Assembly (NCBI GenBank): GCA_017475265.1
Contig: JAFVFY010000003.1
Span: 44,661-108,660, forward strand
Origin: Prevotella sp.
GTDB taxonomy: Bacteria; Bacteroidota; Bacteroidia; Bacteroidales; Bacteroidaceae
Direction of reading: 5' to 3'
Length of the DNA stretch: 64,000 nt
The notes under the pieces were generated by a model. That model saw nothing but the letters and a program-made list of their open reading frames with translations. It was not told the origin of the DNA and searched no databases. Shown here in pieces: positions 22,314 through 30,363 of the stretch; the first letter of the stretch is position 1; every line of letters starts with the position of its first letter. A program made the translations under genes and the position numbers.

Positions 22314-24299
22314 TCAGGCCACTCTGAGCTTCGTGCAAGAAGCGTCAACTATCAAATTGATTACCTGTGAATCCACGTCGATGATGTCCGTCGCTGATTC
22401 TCTGTTGTCGATGAAGATGGGGGCGTTTACCTCGTTGGCCCGGCAGATGGCATTGATGATGTCAAGCCCGGCGTTAATCTTCTCTGAGTTTGACAGTACG
22501 GAGTAGGGGGTGCCGTGCATCAGGCACTCGCAGGTCTCCACCTCGCCGCCGTTAATCTGACGCTCGTACATCTTGAACTTGACGATGGAGAAAAGGCTGT
22601 TGATTTTGCCCTCTACCATGGCCACCTTCGCCTTGCCGAACTCCAAGATGTTGAACTCGATGCCTTCAAGCTCTGCCAGAGCTTCATTGTTGGCTTTCAG
22701 CTCGGCCTCCAGTTCCTCGATGCGCTTCTGGGTGGCAGCTATGGTGTCACGCTTGGAAAGGCGCTTGCGGTCTTCGTCTATGCCGTCCATCAGCAGCTTG
22801 CGACCGTCCTTCAGGAAGTCGGTGTCAGGCTCCTCTATCGGATGGGCGAGAGCGGCCTCCAGTTCTGCAATCTCCCTGTCGAGCTGCTGTAGCTGCTGGT
22901 CTGAGGAAATGCCGTCGCTCACGTCTGGCTTTGCAGGGGCGGTCTCGGTGAAAGGCTTCTCGACCAATGATTTCAGGAACGACTCCTTCTCCTTGATTTC
23001 AGCCTCACACATGGCGATGTTCTCCTTCAGACGCGACAGGTCTCCGGCAAGCTTCTGACCATTAACCTTGTTCTCTTCCAGCATGTGGGCAGTATGTGCA
23101 TTGAAGGATATGCGCTGGTCATCAATGCTGCGGTCAATATGGGATTGCTCGTATGGCCGGCCACAATGCGGACAGACTGTTTCAAGGTTCTCAGGGTTGA
23201 ACTCGCGGGCCTTGATTCTATGCCACTCTTCGCGCAGCTTTTCAAGACGGCGTTCAAGCTCGTTCACACCGCTCTGCATCTGCACCTTGGAACCCAGCAG
23301 CTGGTGAAACTCGCTCTCGGCCATCCTGCGACGCTGGCTGATGTCGAAGTTCTGCTGCTGAGAGGCTATGCGACGGTTGTTGTAGGCCTCAGTCTGCTTG
23401 TACCACTCTGCCAGAAGCTCGTCGCGCACGGCATTCTCACGGCTTGTGCGCTGCCGTTTCTTCTCGGCCAGTTCCTTGGACTTCTCGGCCAATTCCTTTG
23501 ACTTGGCGGTGTAAGCCTTGCTCTCGTCGGCAATCTGCCCGTCAAGCTCTTTAATCTTGGCTTCCTTCTCCGTGATGTCTCTCTCCAATAATGACCAGTC
23601 CTCGGCCTCCGGCATCTGACGCCTGTTCTCGTCGATGCGGGCGGGGATGCCGTCGATGGCCTGGTTGATGCGCCGCTTCTTGGCCGCAATCTCCTTCTTG
23701 TATTCTTCGAGCGTCTTCTGGGTCAGCTGCTCGGCAAGATTGGCAAAGCGTTCCGGGTCGCTGGCCGCTACGTCGGCATCGCTCAGATCACCCGCCATCT
23801 GGAACAGCATACCGCGCTGGGTGGCTGGCTTCATGGAGGGGAAATAGAGAGGGTTTGTAATGAGCTTGAAGATGCCCTCGTCGCAAATGTCGGCTATCTT
23901 CTTGGCAAATTCCGTCTTGGAACAGGGCACGTCGTTCCAGTAGCGTTCCTCGCTGTTGCCGTCATAGACTGCTTCCTGTGAACCGCGCTTCTTCACCCAG
24001 TTCTCCACGAAGCAGCGTTTCAGCGTTATCTCCACACCGTTCACCTCGATACAGGCCGACACCTCATGCGGCAGCTTCGGGATGATGTTGTTGTCCTTGT
24101 CGTAAGTCCTCAGGCCGAAGGTCTGCCTGTCCTGGCTGTCCTTGTCGAACATCAGCCATACAAAGGCATCGAACAATGTGGTCTTTCCCGTGTGGTTCGC
24201 ACCGAGCACGTTGGTCTCGTGCTCGTCGAAGTCCACCGTCAGCTCCCGGACTCCCTTGAAGTTCAAGAGCGACATCTGTCTGATAATGATTCTCTTCAT
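22314..24299 (-). CDS. SMC/SbcC-like ATPase with zinc hook
   Basis: 661 residues. The N-terminal head has the Walker A GANHTGKT at residues 33-40 and the Q-loop-like region around 50-70. Two long coiled coils, with repeats such as SKELAEKSKELAEKK, flank a zinc-hook knuckle CPHCGRPY near residue 377. The C-terminal head carries a signature-like LSNSEKINAGLDI and a Walker B PIFIDNRES, where Asn follows the Asp instead of the usual Glu. It resembles phage SbcC/gp46 or RecN-like proteins that hold DNA ends. No SbcD-type nuclease is adjacent; the nearby MBL hydrolase may take that part. Confidence 0.88.
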   Translation of the reverse strand: MKRIIIRQMSLLNFKGVRELTVDFDEHETNVLGANHTGKTTLFDAFVWLMFDKDSQDRQTFGLRTYDKDNNIIPKLPHEVSACIEVNGVEITLKRCFVENWVKKRGSQEAVYDGNSEERYWNDVPCSKTEFAKKIADICDEGIFKLITNPLYFPSMKPATQRGMLFQMAGDLSDADVAASDPERFANLAEQLTQKTLEEYKKEIAAKKRRINQAIDGIPARIDENRRQMPEAEDWSLLERDITEKEAKIKELDGQIADESKAYTAKSKELAEKSKELAEKKRQRTSRENAVRDELLAEWYKQTEAYNNRRIASQQQNFDISQRRRMAESEFHQLLGSKVQMQSGVNELERRLEKLREEWHRIKAREFNPENLETVCPHCGRPYEQSHIDRSIDDQRISFNAHTAHMLEENKVNGQKLAGDLSRLKENIAMCEAEIKEKESFLKSLVEKPFTETAPAKPDVSDGISSDQQLQQLDREIAELEAALAHPIEEPDTDFLKDGRKLLMDGIDEDRKRLSKRDTIAATQKRIEELEAELKANNEALAELEGIEFNILEFGKAKVAMVEGKINSLFSIVKFKMYERQINGGEVETCECLMHGTPYSVLSNSEKINAGLDIINAICRANEVNAPIFIDNRESATDIIDVDSQVINLIVDASCTKLRVA

Positions 24300-24323
24300 A
24301 ATTGTACTGCTTTGTTTTTAATG

Positions 24324-24653
24324 TTACTTGTTTGATTTTACTCTCGCTCCTACACCCTTGCCCTTGTTCAGGTAGGTGAACGTCGCCGCTTCGCTTGCCA
24401 CCTCATCCTTTGTCGGCTGGCGGTTCCTGAGCATCCAGCGCTCAATCTCTTCCTTACGGAAGTACACTTTTCCACCCATCGGCTTGTAGAATGGGATGGT
24501 GCGGTCGCTCGTCATACGATAGAGGTTCCCCGAAGTGGTGCCTATCAGCATGGCGCACTCCTCTATCGTCAGCACATCCTTGGAACGGAGCAGCACACCA
24601 CGCTCAATACGCGAAAGCTGCTCACTCAATTTGTTAAATTCATCACTTGCCAT
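24324..24653 (-). CDS. Excisionase-like helix-turn-helix protein
   Basis: 109 residues. The MerR/excisionase-type winged helix at about 25-75 reads VLTIEECAMLIGTTSGNLYR, then IPFYKPMGGKVYFRKEEIE, i.e. HTH, wing and second helix. This is the HTH_17 pattern of Bacteroidota mobile-element Xis/RDF proteins. It lies at the start of the early operon near the integrase, consistent with a directionality factor or early regulator. The C-terminal ~35 residues are basic and flexible. Confidence 0.75.
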   Translation of the reverse strand: MASDEFNKLSEQLSRIERGVLLRSKDVLTIEECAMLIGTTSGNLYRMTSDRTIPFYKPMGGKVYFRKEEIERWMLRNRQPTKDEVASEAATFTYLNKGKGVGARVKSNK

Positions 24654-24658
24654 AACCC

Positions 24659-24943
24659 TTACTTTTTATGGTTCAGAGTTTCCATACGCTTCACATACCA
24701 GGCAATGGCTGATGCAAAGACGATGCTAACAATAGACAATCCAAACTCACCCTTGCTGCTGAACCCTACCGCGCACATAAGCAATAACAACATAATGCTC
24801 AACAGCACCCTGTCCTTGTTGGTCAGCTCGACGGCATCTGCGCCGACTGACTTTTCCTCGCTCTTCGCATCAAGCCATGCCTTCACAGCCTGTGCCCGCC
24901 GAGCGTAGCGGCCTAAGATAGTTTTGTCCATATCAGTACACAT
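24659..24943 (-). CDS. Small predicted membrane protein, 94 aa
   Basis: Starts MCTDMDKTILGRYARRAQAV; the Met at codon 5 is equally plausible. After a charged helical N-terminus, two hydrophobic segments appear: VLLSIMLLLLMCAVGF near 47-62 and LSIVSIVFASAIAWYV near 70-85. The end is basic, which predicts both termini in the cytoplasm. No family is recognised. A two-helix membrane protein in an early phage operon could act in superinfection exclusion, but nothing proves this. Confidence 0.55.
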   Translation of the reverse strand: MCTDMDKTILGRYARRAQAVKAWLDAKSEEKSVGADAVELTNKDRVLLSIMLLLLMCAVGFSSKGEFGLSIVSIVFASAIAWYVKRMETLNHKK

Positions 24944-24963
24944 TGTGGTTCAAGTTTCATTGT

Positions 24964-25185
24964 TCAATAATAGTAGCTTCCCACTCTCTCCAATTCCGCC
25001 ACCTGCTCATACTCATAGCTGCAATCAGGCTTCCAGTCGCCGCAGCTGCCGTCGCGCCCGGTGATCCGCCTTAGCTTCATACACCATCCCGTAGGCTGAT
25101 GACGGTACTCAGCGTGCCGAAACCCCTTCCTGCGCTCACCACTGAAACACTTGCAAGTGTCGCAAATCTCCAATACCTCACTCAT
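24964..25185 (-). CDS. Small cysteine-rich phage protein, 73 aa
   Basis: Starts MSEVLEICDTCKCFSGERRK. It carries CDTCKC, then single cysteines in GWCMKL, GSCGDW and PDCSY. The spacing suggests one or two zinc sites. The start codon overlaps the stop of the 109-aa gene. Similar proteins with C-x2-C and GDW are found in Bacteroidota prophage early regions. Function is unknown. Confidence 0.6.
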   Translation of the reverse strand: MSEVLEICDTCKCFSGERRKGFRHAEYRHQPTGWCMKLRRITGRDGSCGDWKPDCSYEYEQVAELERVGSYYY

Positions 25186-25514
25186 TACACCGCCACTTTC
25201 GTCCGTTCAGCCGCCTGGGAGGCGGCGCAGTCCTTCACTATCGGTTCGCCATTACCATCGCCAAGGTTGGTGATTGTGAACGTCGCACCGTTGTCATTAC
25301 TCTCCCACAACCACTGGGCACGGCCAAGACGCTCGTTCATACGGCGCACAGCACTGTACACAGTCATGTAGTTACCAAGGGCCTGGCAGGTGTAAAGTAC
25401 GCTCCTGCCTGCTGGAATAGCCTTCAAGGTGTCAACAATACTCACAACCTTTACCAAAGGCTCATTCACAGCCATTTCATCCGTTGCCAATTTTTTTGTT
25501 TCCATCATTACCAT
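25185..25514 (-). CDS. Hypothetical early phage protein, 3' end formed by a repeat
   Basis: 109 residues from MVMMETKKLATDEM; the ATG of METKK (25505) is a good alternative start. The core SIVDTLKAIPAGRSVLYTCQ, followed by RRMNERLGRAQWLWESND, looks like a small winged-helix or DNA-associated fold. The last ~15 codons (KDCAASQAAERTKVAV) lie within hairpin repeat R5, so the repeat has supplied the C-terminus and stop. No function is known. Confidence 0.55.
   Translation of the reverse strand: MVMMETKKLATDEMAVNEPLVKVVSIVDTLKAIPAGRSVLYTCQALGNYMTVYSAVRRMNERLGRAQWLWESNDNGATFTITNLGDGNGEPIVKDCAASQAAERTKVAV
25197..25226. repeat. Phage hairpin repeat, copy R5 (inside a coding 3' end)
   Basis: TTTCGTCCGTT box (25197-25207) plus GCCGCCTGGGAGGCGGC (25210-25226), a 7-bp stem with a GGG loop. 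It lies 11 nt upstream of the start codon at 25185 and is translated as the C-terminus of the preceding gene, unlike the other copies. Confidence 0.8.
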
Positions 25515-25565
25515 TTTTTAACTGATTTTGTTATCATAATTGATATTCTTATCCCCATAGGCTTA

Positions 25566-25949
25566 CTACCCTACACGTCTCTCTTTTTTCTCCTCAGTGC
25601 CATACCTTTGTTCAAGCAGGGCAATAAGGCGGTCTATTTGCTCGTCCTTTTTCTCCAGCAGGGAAAGAAAACGTGATGTCTCAGACTGTTCAAATGCAGT
25701 CTCTTCTTCCTCTTCTTTCAGCATATCACCCTCTCCGAGAATAAGCCACTGGTGGTTGAAGATTCTGCCAAAGGCTTCATTGAAGCGAAGAAGGAAGCTA
25801 TCTGTAAGATACTTGTTGTCCCCCTTAAAGGCAAGAGAAACATGTGGAGGCGTGGCTTGCATTATCTCCGCCAAATCCTTTTGCGTATGAACCATACCAC
25901 GGTTTCTGAGGTATTCATACGCCCTTTTAAATCTTTCTACTTTATCCAT
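25566..25949 (-). CDS. XRE-type HTH regulator with coiled-coil tail
   Basis: 127 residues. The helix-turn-helix (QKDLAEIMQATPPHVSLAFK near 24-43) is followed by NHQWLILGEGDML, the short loop typical of Bacteroidota phage repressors. A helical, probably dimerising tail follows. There is no LexA-type protease domain. It is divergent from the 94-aa gene at 26206, and the two share a control region. It heads the leftward early genes, so it may be the Cro-like or the CI-like partner; sequence alone does not decide. Confidence 0.8.
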   Translation of the reverse strand: MDKVERFKRAYEYLRNRGMVHTQKDLAEIMQATPPHVSLAFKGDNKYLTDSFLLRFNEAFGRIFNHQWLILGEGDMLKEEEEETAFEQSETSRFLSLLEKKDEQIDRLIALLEQRYGTEEKKERRVG

Positions 25950-26205
25950 ACGATTAGAACTTAAATTAAAAACGAATTATTAAATTTGGTTAAATATTAT
26001 AATTTTTCTTCTAATTGTTTTTGCTAATTGAAACTTTTCTTCTAATTTTGCAACCGAAAACGGTGCTTTAAGCACGAATAAATTTGGCTTTTTATCTGCA
26101 AAGATAGTGAATAGAATATCAATTATGATAAACTACAAACGTGCTTATTACGCATAAAGTTTCAGAAGTTTATTATAACTTTTTATAGTAACTTTAGTTC
26201 TAATC
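25950..26205. promoter_or_regulatory. Divergent lysogeny-control region
   Basis: 256 bp, AT-rich, between two divergent repressor-like genes. AGTTCTAATC stands directly before each start codon (26196-26205 on plus; 25952-25961 on minus). The core TTCTAAT also occurs at 26009-26015 and 26040-26046, the latter on the -7 box of the rightward promoter. GTGCTTTAAGCAC (26063-26075) is a near-perfect palindrome. A minus-strand TATCTTTG (26099-26106) could be the leftward -7 box, but no -33 is well placed. Together these look like operators of a genetic switch. Confidence 0.6.
26020..26050 (+). promoter_or_regulatory. Rightward promoter, Bacteroidota type
   Basis: TTTG (26020-26023), 19 nt, TAATTTTG (26043-26050): a full match to the Bacteroidota -33/-7 consensus. 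It would start transcription near 26057 and give the plus-strand gene at 26206 a leader of about 150 nt. The TTCTAAT motif overlaps the -7 box, so a repressor bound there would block it. Confidence 0.6.
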
Positions 26206-26490
26206 ATGAGCAAAAGAAGGAACTACACCCAGGACACACTCGACTGCCAGCAGCGGTTCTTCGACACACTCCAGCAGCTGCACGACGCGAAGAAAATACC
26301 CGGAGGCCTCACTGGATTCTGTGAGACATACGGCATCGACAAGCGCCACCTCTATGCGCAAAAGGCCGACAATGGAAGAGGCTATTTCGAGACGGGGTGG
26401 CTCGTCCCACTCGTCAAGTACTTCCATGTCAACCCTACCTGGCTCCTTCTCGGAACCGGGAAACAGTACAGGGGCAGAGCTGATGAATAG
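26206..26490 (+). CDS. Small repressor-like regulator, the only clear plus-strand prophage gene
   Basis: 94 residues, starting MSKRRNYTQDTLDCQQRFFD. GGLTGFCETYGIDKRHLYAQ near 32-52 fits a helix-turn-helix, and FHVNPTWLLLGTGKQY near 73-88 resembles the post-HTH segment of the divergent XRE protein (NHQWLILGEG). This suggests that both belong to the same broad repressor group. It faces the integrase convergently. Orientation opposite to all lytic genes makes it a candidate maintenance repressor. Confidence 0.7.
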   Translation: MSKRRNYTQDTLDCQQRFFDTLQQLHDAKKIPGGLTGFCETYGIDKRHLYAQKADNGRGYFETGWLVPLVKYFHVNPTWLLLGTGKQYRGRADE

Positions 26491-26528
26491 CCCTGCCCCT
26501 GTCTCCTATGCTGTTATGTCTGCGCTCT

Positions 26529-26591
26529 TTTCGTCAGTTGCCCCGGCTGTTAGCCGGGTTCAGCAATAGTGCCCACCGCATCAGCGGCGGG
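26529..26591. repeat. Phage hairpin repeat, copy R6 (two hairpins)
   Basis: TTTCGTCAGTT box (26529-26539), hairpin A CCCGGCTGTTAGCCGGG (26542-26558) and hairpin B CCCACCGC-ATCA-GCGGCGGG (26572-26591, one mismatch). It occupies the gap between the convergent 94-aa gene and the integrase stop at 26611, where a bidirectional terminator would be expected. Confidence 0.85.
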
Positions 26592-26610
26592 ATCAATACA
26601 AAAACTTTAT

Positions 26611-27762
26611 TTATTCCCCCTTCTCCAGCCCAATGTCTGGTATGTTCATCACCGCTGCCTGCTTCGTCTTGTCAAGCACACGGGCATAAATTTGCGTCGT
26701 GCTCAGTTCACGGTGGCCTAGCAGCTTCGAGACGGTATAGATGTCGGTGCCAATATCCAGCATCATGACGGCGAAGGTATGCCGGGCACAATGGAAAGTA
26801 ATATCCTTGGTGATGCCAGCACGAAGCATCCACTCTTTGATAGCGTGATTGGTAGCTGACGCGGTAAGGAAGTCGTAAAACACCTTGTCCGTTGGCTCCC
26901 GGCGTTCTCCCAACAGTTCTGCTGCTTGTGGCGTGATGTCGATGTACTCCTGACCGCTGGTCTTTTTCTGCTTGAAAATGATACGGGTATAGTCACCTTG
27001 CTTGTGTACCTCGCTCCATGTCATCTTCATTATGTCGGATCGTCTGAGGCCTGTCAGACAGGAAAAGAGAAAAGCCCGCTTCACTCCAGGGCTGGAGCAC
27101 TCCGTCTTGGTGATGGCCTTCACCTCGTCGATGGTGAGATACATGCGCTTGCTTTCCTCTTCCTTGAAGTTCTCTATGCCACGCATGGGGTTCTTTTCAA
27201 TCACGCCGTCGGCCAAAGCCTGATTCAGGCAGGCCCGCAGTTTGTTGAAGTAGGAGAGGCGAGAGTTACGGGACAATGGGTGATACTCCAGCTTGCGCTC
27301 ATATCTTGGAGCCCATGCCGTAGCCTCGTTCTCCAGATAGTCCTTAAATCCCTGCACCCACTCCGGCGTTATGTCTTCAAAAGTGATGTCCTGGTTCTTC
27401 TCGTATATCTGCAAATGCTTAAAGCAGGAGTACCAGTTCCCCCAGTTCCCCCGTGACTCTGGAGCACCCTTTCGCTTCTCGCACATGGCAGAGTAGTAGT
27501 CGAAGAATTTAACATTATGCTCTGGCTGGTGGAATCCGAACTTTCCGTTCTGGTAGTCCACGATGCGTTTGGCCCTGACAGCCTCCGCCAGCTGCATCGT
27601 TTTCTTGTTCGTTTCCTTGTCGGCCCTGCTCTTCTCTGGGATAAGGTAGAGCTTCAAGTATTCATACTCCCTCTTGCCGTTGTGGTAGAGGTCAAGGTAA
27701 AGGGTCTGTCTGCCATCCTTCAGCAGACGCTTCCGTAATCTGATTGGTTCTGATGATGTCAT
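26611..27762 (-). CDS. int: Tyrosine recombinase / phage integrase
   Basis: 383 residues from MTSSEPIRLRKRLLKDGRQT; an ATG 17 codons upstream adds a poor sequence overlapping an inverted repeat and is less likely. It has the Bacteroidota layout: N-terminal arm-type domain, SAM-like core-binding domain (about 80-190) and catalytic domain. The catalytic residues are Arg in LTGLRRSDI, His and Arg in FHCARHTFA, His in LLGHREL and Tyr in TTQIYARVL. The enzyme integrates and excises the phage, here beside the 3' end of mnmE. It converges with the small repressor-like gene, with repeat R6 between them. Confidence 0.95.
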   Translation of the reverse strand: MTSSEPIRLRKRLLKDGRQTLYLDLYHNGKREYEYLKLYLIPEKSRADKETNKKTMQLAEAVRAKRIVDYQNGKFGFHQPEHNVKFFDYYSAMCEKRKGAPESRGNWGNWYSCFKHLQIYEKNQDITFEDITPEWVQGFKDYLENEATAWAPRYERKLEYHPLSRNSRLSYFNKLRACLNQALADGVIEKNPMRGIENFKEEESKRMYLTIDEVKAITKTECSSPGVKRAFLFSCLTGLRRSDIMKMTWSEVHKQGDYTRIIFKQKKTSGQEYIDITPQAAELLGERREPTDKVFYDFLTASATNHAIKEWMLRAGITKDITFHCARHTFAVMMLDIGTDIYTVSKLLGHRELSTTQIYARVLDKTKQAAVMNIPDIGLEKGE

Positions 27763-27936
27763 ACTTTTGTTGTTTTGTTGCTTTATGTATTTCGCGCAAC
27801 AAAGTAACAACAAAAAAATGACAAACGGAATAGAATATACTCAAAAACTGCAATTTATAACAATATTTAAGACCTCCAGTGTTTTCGGCGCTTTTCTGAG
27901 TTCTTTTGCTGTTTTTCTGATACTATTTTTGTGTCT
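27763..27936. other. Prophage-host junction region with an inverted repeat
   Basis: 174 bp between the integrase start and the mnmE stop. Arms TTGTTGTTTTGTTGC (27767-27781) and GCAACAAAGTAACAACAA (27796-27813) are inverted copies with a 3-nt difference, and could be integrase arm sites or an operator. The rest is AT-rich and without genes. The attachment core probably lies here or within the mnmE 3' end; it cannot be identified without the other prophage end. Confidence 0.5.
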
Positions 27937-29307
27937 CTACTTTCCCACGCAGAAATGTTTAAAAATATTATTTAGGGTTTCCTGGGGTGTGATTTGTCCG
28001 CCAGTGATTTCTGAGAGAGTATCAAGGGTTTGGCGGAGGTCTTCGGAAAGGAGGTCACCGCTGAGTTGTATATGGAGGCCGGAGATGACACGCTGGAGGT
28101 GGGAGTGGGCACGAGAGAGGGCGTCGTAGTGGCGGGCATTAGTGACGATGACGTCGGAGGAGTTGGCGATTAAACCGAGGTTCTTTGCTTGGTCAAAGAT
28201 ACAGAGTCTTAAGTCGGAGAGGGCTCTGCCATGTTTCGCGCTGATTTTCAGGACGGGAGGGGCGGAAGGGCTTAACGACCAAGAGGGGCTTTTTTCTTCT
28301 CTATCCACCTTGTTTAGAATGGGAACAAGCCCCTTTTGGGCACATCGCTGCAACATATCGCTTTCCTCCTCAATGGATGGTTTTTCATCGAATAGCCAAA
28401 GGACGATGCGGGCTTTCTGGATGGCAGCGTATGTACGCTCAATGCCAATCTGTTCCACCTCGTCTGACGTTTGGCGTAATCCAGCGGTGTCAATAAAGCG
28501 AAACTGTACACCATTGATTTCCATCGTTTCCTCAATCGTATCGCGGGTGGTACCATGAATGTCAGAAACTATGGCGCGGTCGTCACCTACGAGCTGGTTC
28601 AGGAGTGTGCTTTTCCCCACATTGGTCTTTCCGACGATGGCGACGGGTATGCCCTGTTTGAGGGCCTGTCCTGTTTCGAAAGAAAGCGCAAGGCGCATCA
28701 CTCGGTTATCAATTTCCTGAGCCAGCGAGAGAAGTTCTGTGCGGTCGGCAAACTCCAGGTCTTCGTGGTCGGAGAAGTCGAGCTCGAGTTCCAGCAGAGA
28801 GGTGAGCTTCAGGAGTTGGTCGCGGAGCCTAGCAAGCTCGGAGGAGAAGTGGCCTCGGAGCTGGCTCATGGCAATATCGTGTGTAGCTTTATTTGATGAT
28901 GCTATCAAATCTGCCACAGCTTCTGCCTGTGAGAGGTCCATCTTTCCATTGAGATAGGCACGTTGGGTGAACTCACCAGGACGAGCCATGCGGCAACCTT
29001 GCTGGACGAGGATTTCCAGAACTTTGTTAAGAATGTAGGAAGAGCCGTGGCAACTTATCTCCACAGAGTCTTCGCCTGTGTAGGAGTGGGGCGCGTGAAA
29101 GATGGTGACAAGAGCCTCGTCAAGAACCTCCCCAAGCCCTTTAGAAGGGGTGTAGAGGCGTGTGAAGTGGACGGTGTTGGCTGCGCCATTAGCACAGCTT
29201 ACGGAACAGAGGGAAGAGACGACCGTGAAAGCATTAGGACCACTGACGCGGATGATGCCTAGGGCACCACCAGGGGCGGTAGCGGGAGCACAGATAGTAT
29301 CGGTCAT
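27937..29307 (-). CDS. mnmE: tRNA modification GTPase MnmE
   Basis: 456 residues from MTDTICAPATAPGGALGIIR; the start overlaps the ltaE stop (ATGA), and the longer upstream frame is rejected. It works with MnmG to install cmnm5 groups at U34 of tRNAs. The N-terminal THF-binding domain is followed by the G domain: GKTNVGKSTLLN, GTTRDT, DTAGLR and NKVD. The C-terminus FCVGK holds the essential Cys. Near residue 50 a short GC-rich segment translated TPSKGLGE looks like an in-frame repeat insertion. The integrase lies 175 bp downstream. Confidence 0.96.
   Translation of the reverse strand: MTDTICAPATAPGGALGIIRVSGPNAFTVVSSLCSVSCANGAANTVHFTRLYTPSKGLGEVLDEALVTIFHAPHSYTGEDSVEISCHGSSYILNKVLEILVQQGCRMARPGEFTQRAYLNGKMDLSQAEAVADLIASSNKATHDIAMSQLRGHFSSELARLRDQLLKLTSLLELELDFSDHEDLEFADRTELLSLAQEIDNRVMRLALSFETGQALKQGIPVAIVGKTNVGKSTLLNQLVGDDRAIVSDIHGTTRDTIEETMEINGVQFRFIDTAGLRQTSDEVEQIGIERTYAAIQKARIVLWLFDEKPSIEEESDMLQRCAQKGLVPILNKVDREEKSPSWSLSPSAPPVLKISAKHGRALSDLRLCIFDQAKNLGLIANSSDVIVTNARHYDALSRAHSHLQRVISGLHIQLSGDLLSEDLRQTLDTLSEITGGQITPQETLNNIFKHFCVGK
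29125..29158. repeat. Short in-frame palindromic repeat in mnmE
   Basis: CCTCCCCAAGCCCTTT and AGAAGGGG lie close together, in the same style as the C/G-rich palindromes in the TonB receptor and M16 genes. It encodes about 9 residues (TPSKGLGEV) just before the conserved APHSYTGED block. Without alignment the insertion is only inferred. Confidence 0.4.
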
Positions 29308-30335
29308 AACGATTGTAGGGCTTCGGCCAAAGTCTGGAGGTCGGCTTCTGTAGTGGCCCAACTGGTGACGAAGCGGCAGAGGGTGTGCGTGCCGTCAATG
29401 GGTTCCCAAGTCTCGAATAGCACCTGTTGCCTGAGCTTTTCTATCTGCTGGTTGGTGAGGACGACGAACTGCTGGTTGGTAGGCGAATCCTTGATGGGGA
29501 TGCCTGCATCGGTGAAGAGCTGGCGCAGTCGCATGGCCTTCTCTATGGCATGGCGGGCAATGCCGAAATAAAGCCCGTCTGTGAACAGTGCATCAAACTG
29601 CACACCTGCCAGCCGGCTCTTAGCCAGGAGGGCACCGTGTTGCTTTATGATGTTGAAGAAGTGGCGCGGCGCATTGTTACGAGGGAAGACGACAGCCTCG
29701 CCACAGAGGGCACCAACCTTCGTGCCGCCGATGTAGAACACGTCGCAATGACGGGCCAACCACGGCAGGTCGAAGTCACAGGTATCGGCCATCAAACCAT
29801 AACCCATACGTGCGCCGTCGACAAAGAGCGGCACCTCAAACTTCTGGCAAAGGGCATAGATACGTTCCAGTTCTTCCGCACGGTAGAGGGTCCCGAGTTC
29901 TGTGGGTACGGTGATGTAGACGATGCCAGGGATGACCATGTGCTCATACACAGGGTCGGCATAGAAACGTTCGTGGAAGCTTTCCAGGTCGTCGGCGCTC
30001 ATCTTACCGTCATGCGACGGAAGGATGATAATCTTGTGGCCGTTAGCTTCTACAGCTCCCGACTCATGTACGTTGATGTGTCCTGTATCTACGGCAATAA
30101 CACCCTCGTAACCAGTTAGCACACCGTCGATGACGGTGGCATTAGCTTGTGTGCCGCCCACAAGGAAGTAGATGTCGGCATCAGGGCATTGACAGGCTTC
30201 GCGAATCTTACGGCGTGCCGACTCGCTCCACTCGTCAAAGCCGTAAGAGGCGCTCTGCTTAGAATTTGTGTCAAGCAGGTGTTGCAGGACGGAGGGATGA
30301 GCTCCGTTGTTGTAATCGCTTTCGAATGAAATCAA
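29304..30335 (-). CDS. ltaE: Low-specificity L-threonine aldolase
   Basis: 343 residues of the fold-type I PLP family; it cleaves L-threonine/allo-threonine to glycine and acetaldehyde. FLVGGTQAN near 57-65 and HESGAV near 90 line the cofactor pocket. FVDGARMGYGL near 175 supplies the PLP-binding Asp, and FYIGGTKVGALCG near 205-217 contains the Schiff-base Lys. Starts MISFESDYNNGAHPSVLQHL. It overlaps mnmE by 4 bp, so the two are cotranscribed. Bacteroidota homologues are often annotated beta-eliminating lyase; the substrate is thus slightly uncertain. Confidence 0.88.
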   Translation of the reverse strand: MISFESDYNNGAHPSVLQHLLDTNSKQSASYGFDEWSESARRKIREACQCPDADIYFLVGGTQANATVIDGVLTGYEGVIAVDTGHINVHESGAVEANGHKIIILPSHDGKMSADDLESFHERFYADPVYEHMVIPGIVYITVPTELGTLYRAEELERIYALCQKFEVPLFVDGARMGYGLMADTCDFDLPWLARHCDVFYIGGTKVGALCGEAVVFPRNNAPRHFFNIIKQHGALLAKSRLAGVQFDALFTDGLYFGIARHAIEKAMRLRQLFTDAGIPIKDSPTNQQFVVLTNQQIEKLRQQVLFETWEPIDGTHTLCRFVTSWATTEADLQTLAEALQSL

Positions 30336-30363
30336 GACTATATACGATTAACGGATTTACGAT

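Larger units (their letters stand above)
1..27936. mobile_element. Integrated prophage, right part (left end outside window)
   Basis: Contains, in order from the right: tyrosine integrase, divergent repressor-like genes, excisionase-like HTH protein, RecT with an SMC-like ATPase, PcfJ/PcfK and DUF4373-type replication genes, SSB, small and large terminase, portal and the start of a minor head protein. Nearly all genes share the minus strand with overlaps or gaps of a few bases. The right boundary lies between the integrase start near 27762 and the mnmE stop at 27937; the exact att core cannot be defined because the left end is not in view. The frameshifts in the head gene and a YopX-like gene leave open whether it is still inducible. 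Confidence 0.93.

Noticed and set aside
22900-23600. Tandem repeats inside the SMC-like gene (SKELAEK units)
   Set aside because: Explained by the regular heptads of the coiled coil.
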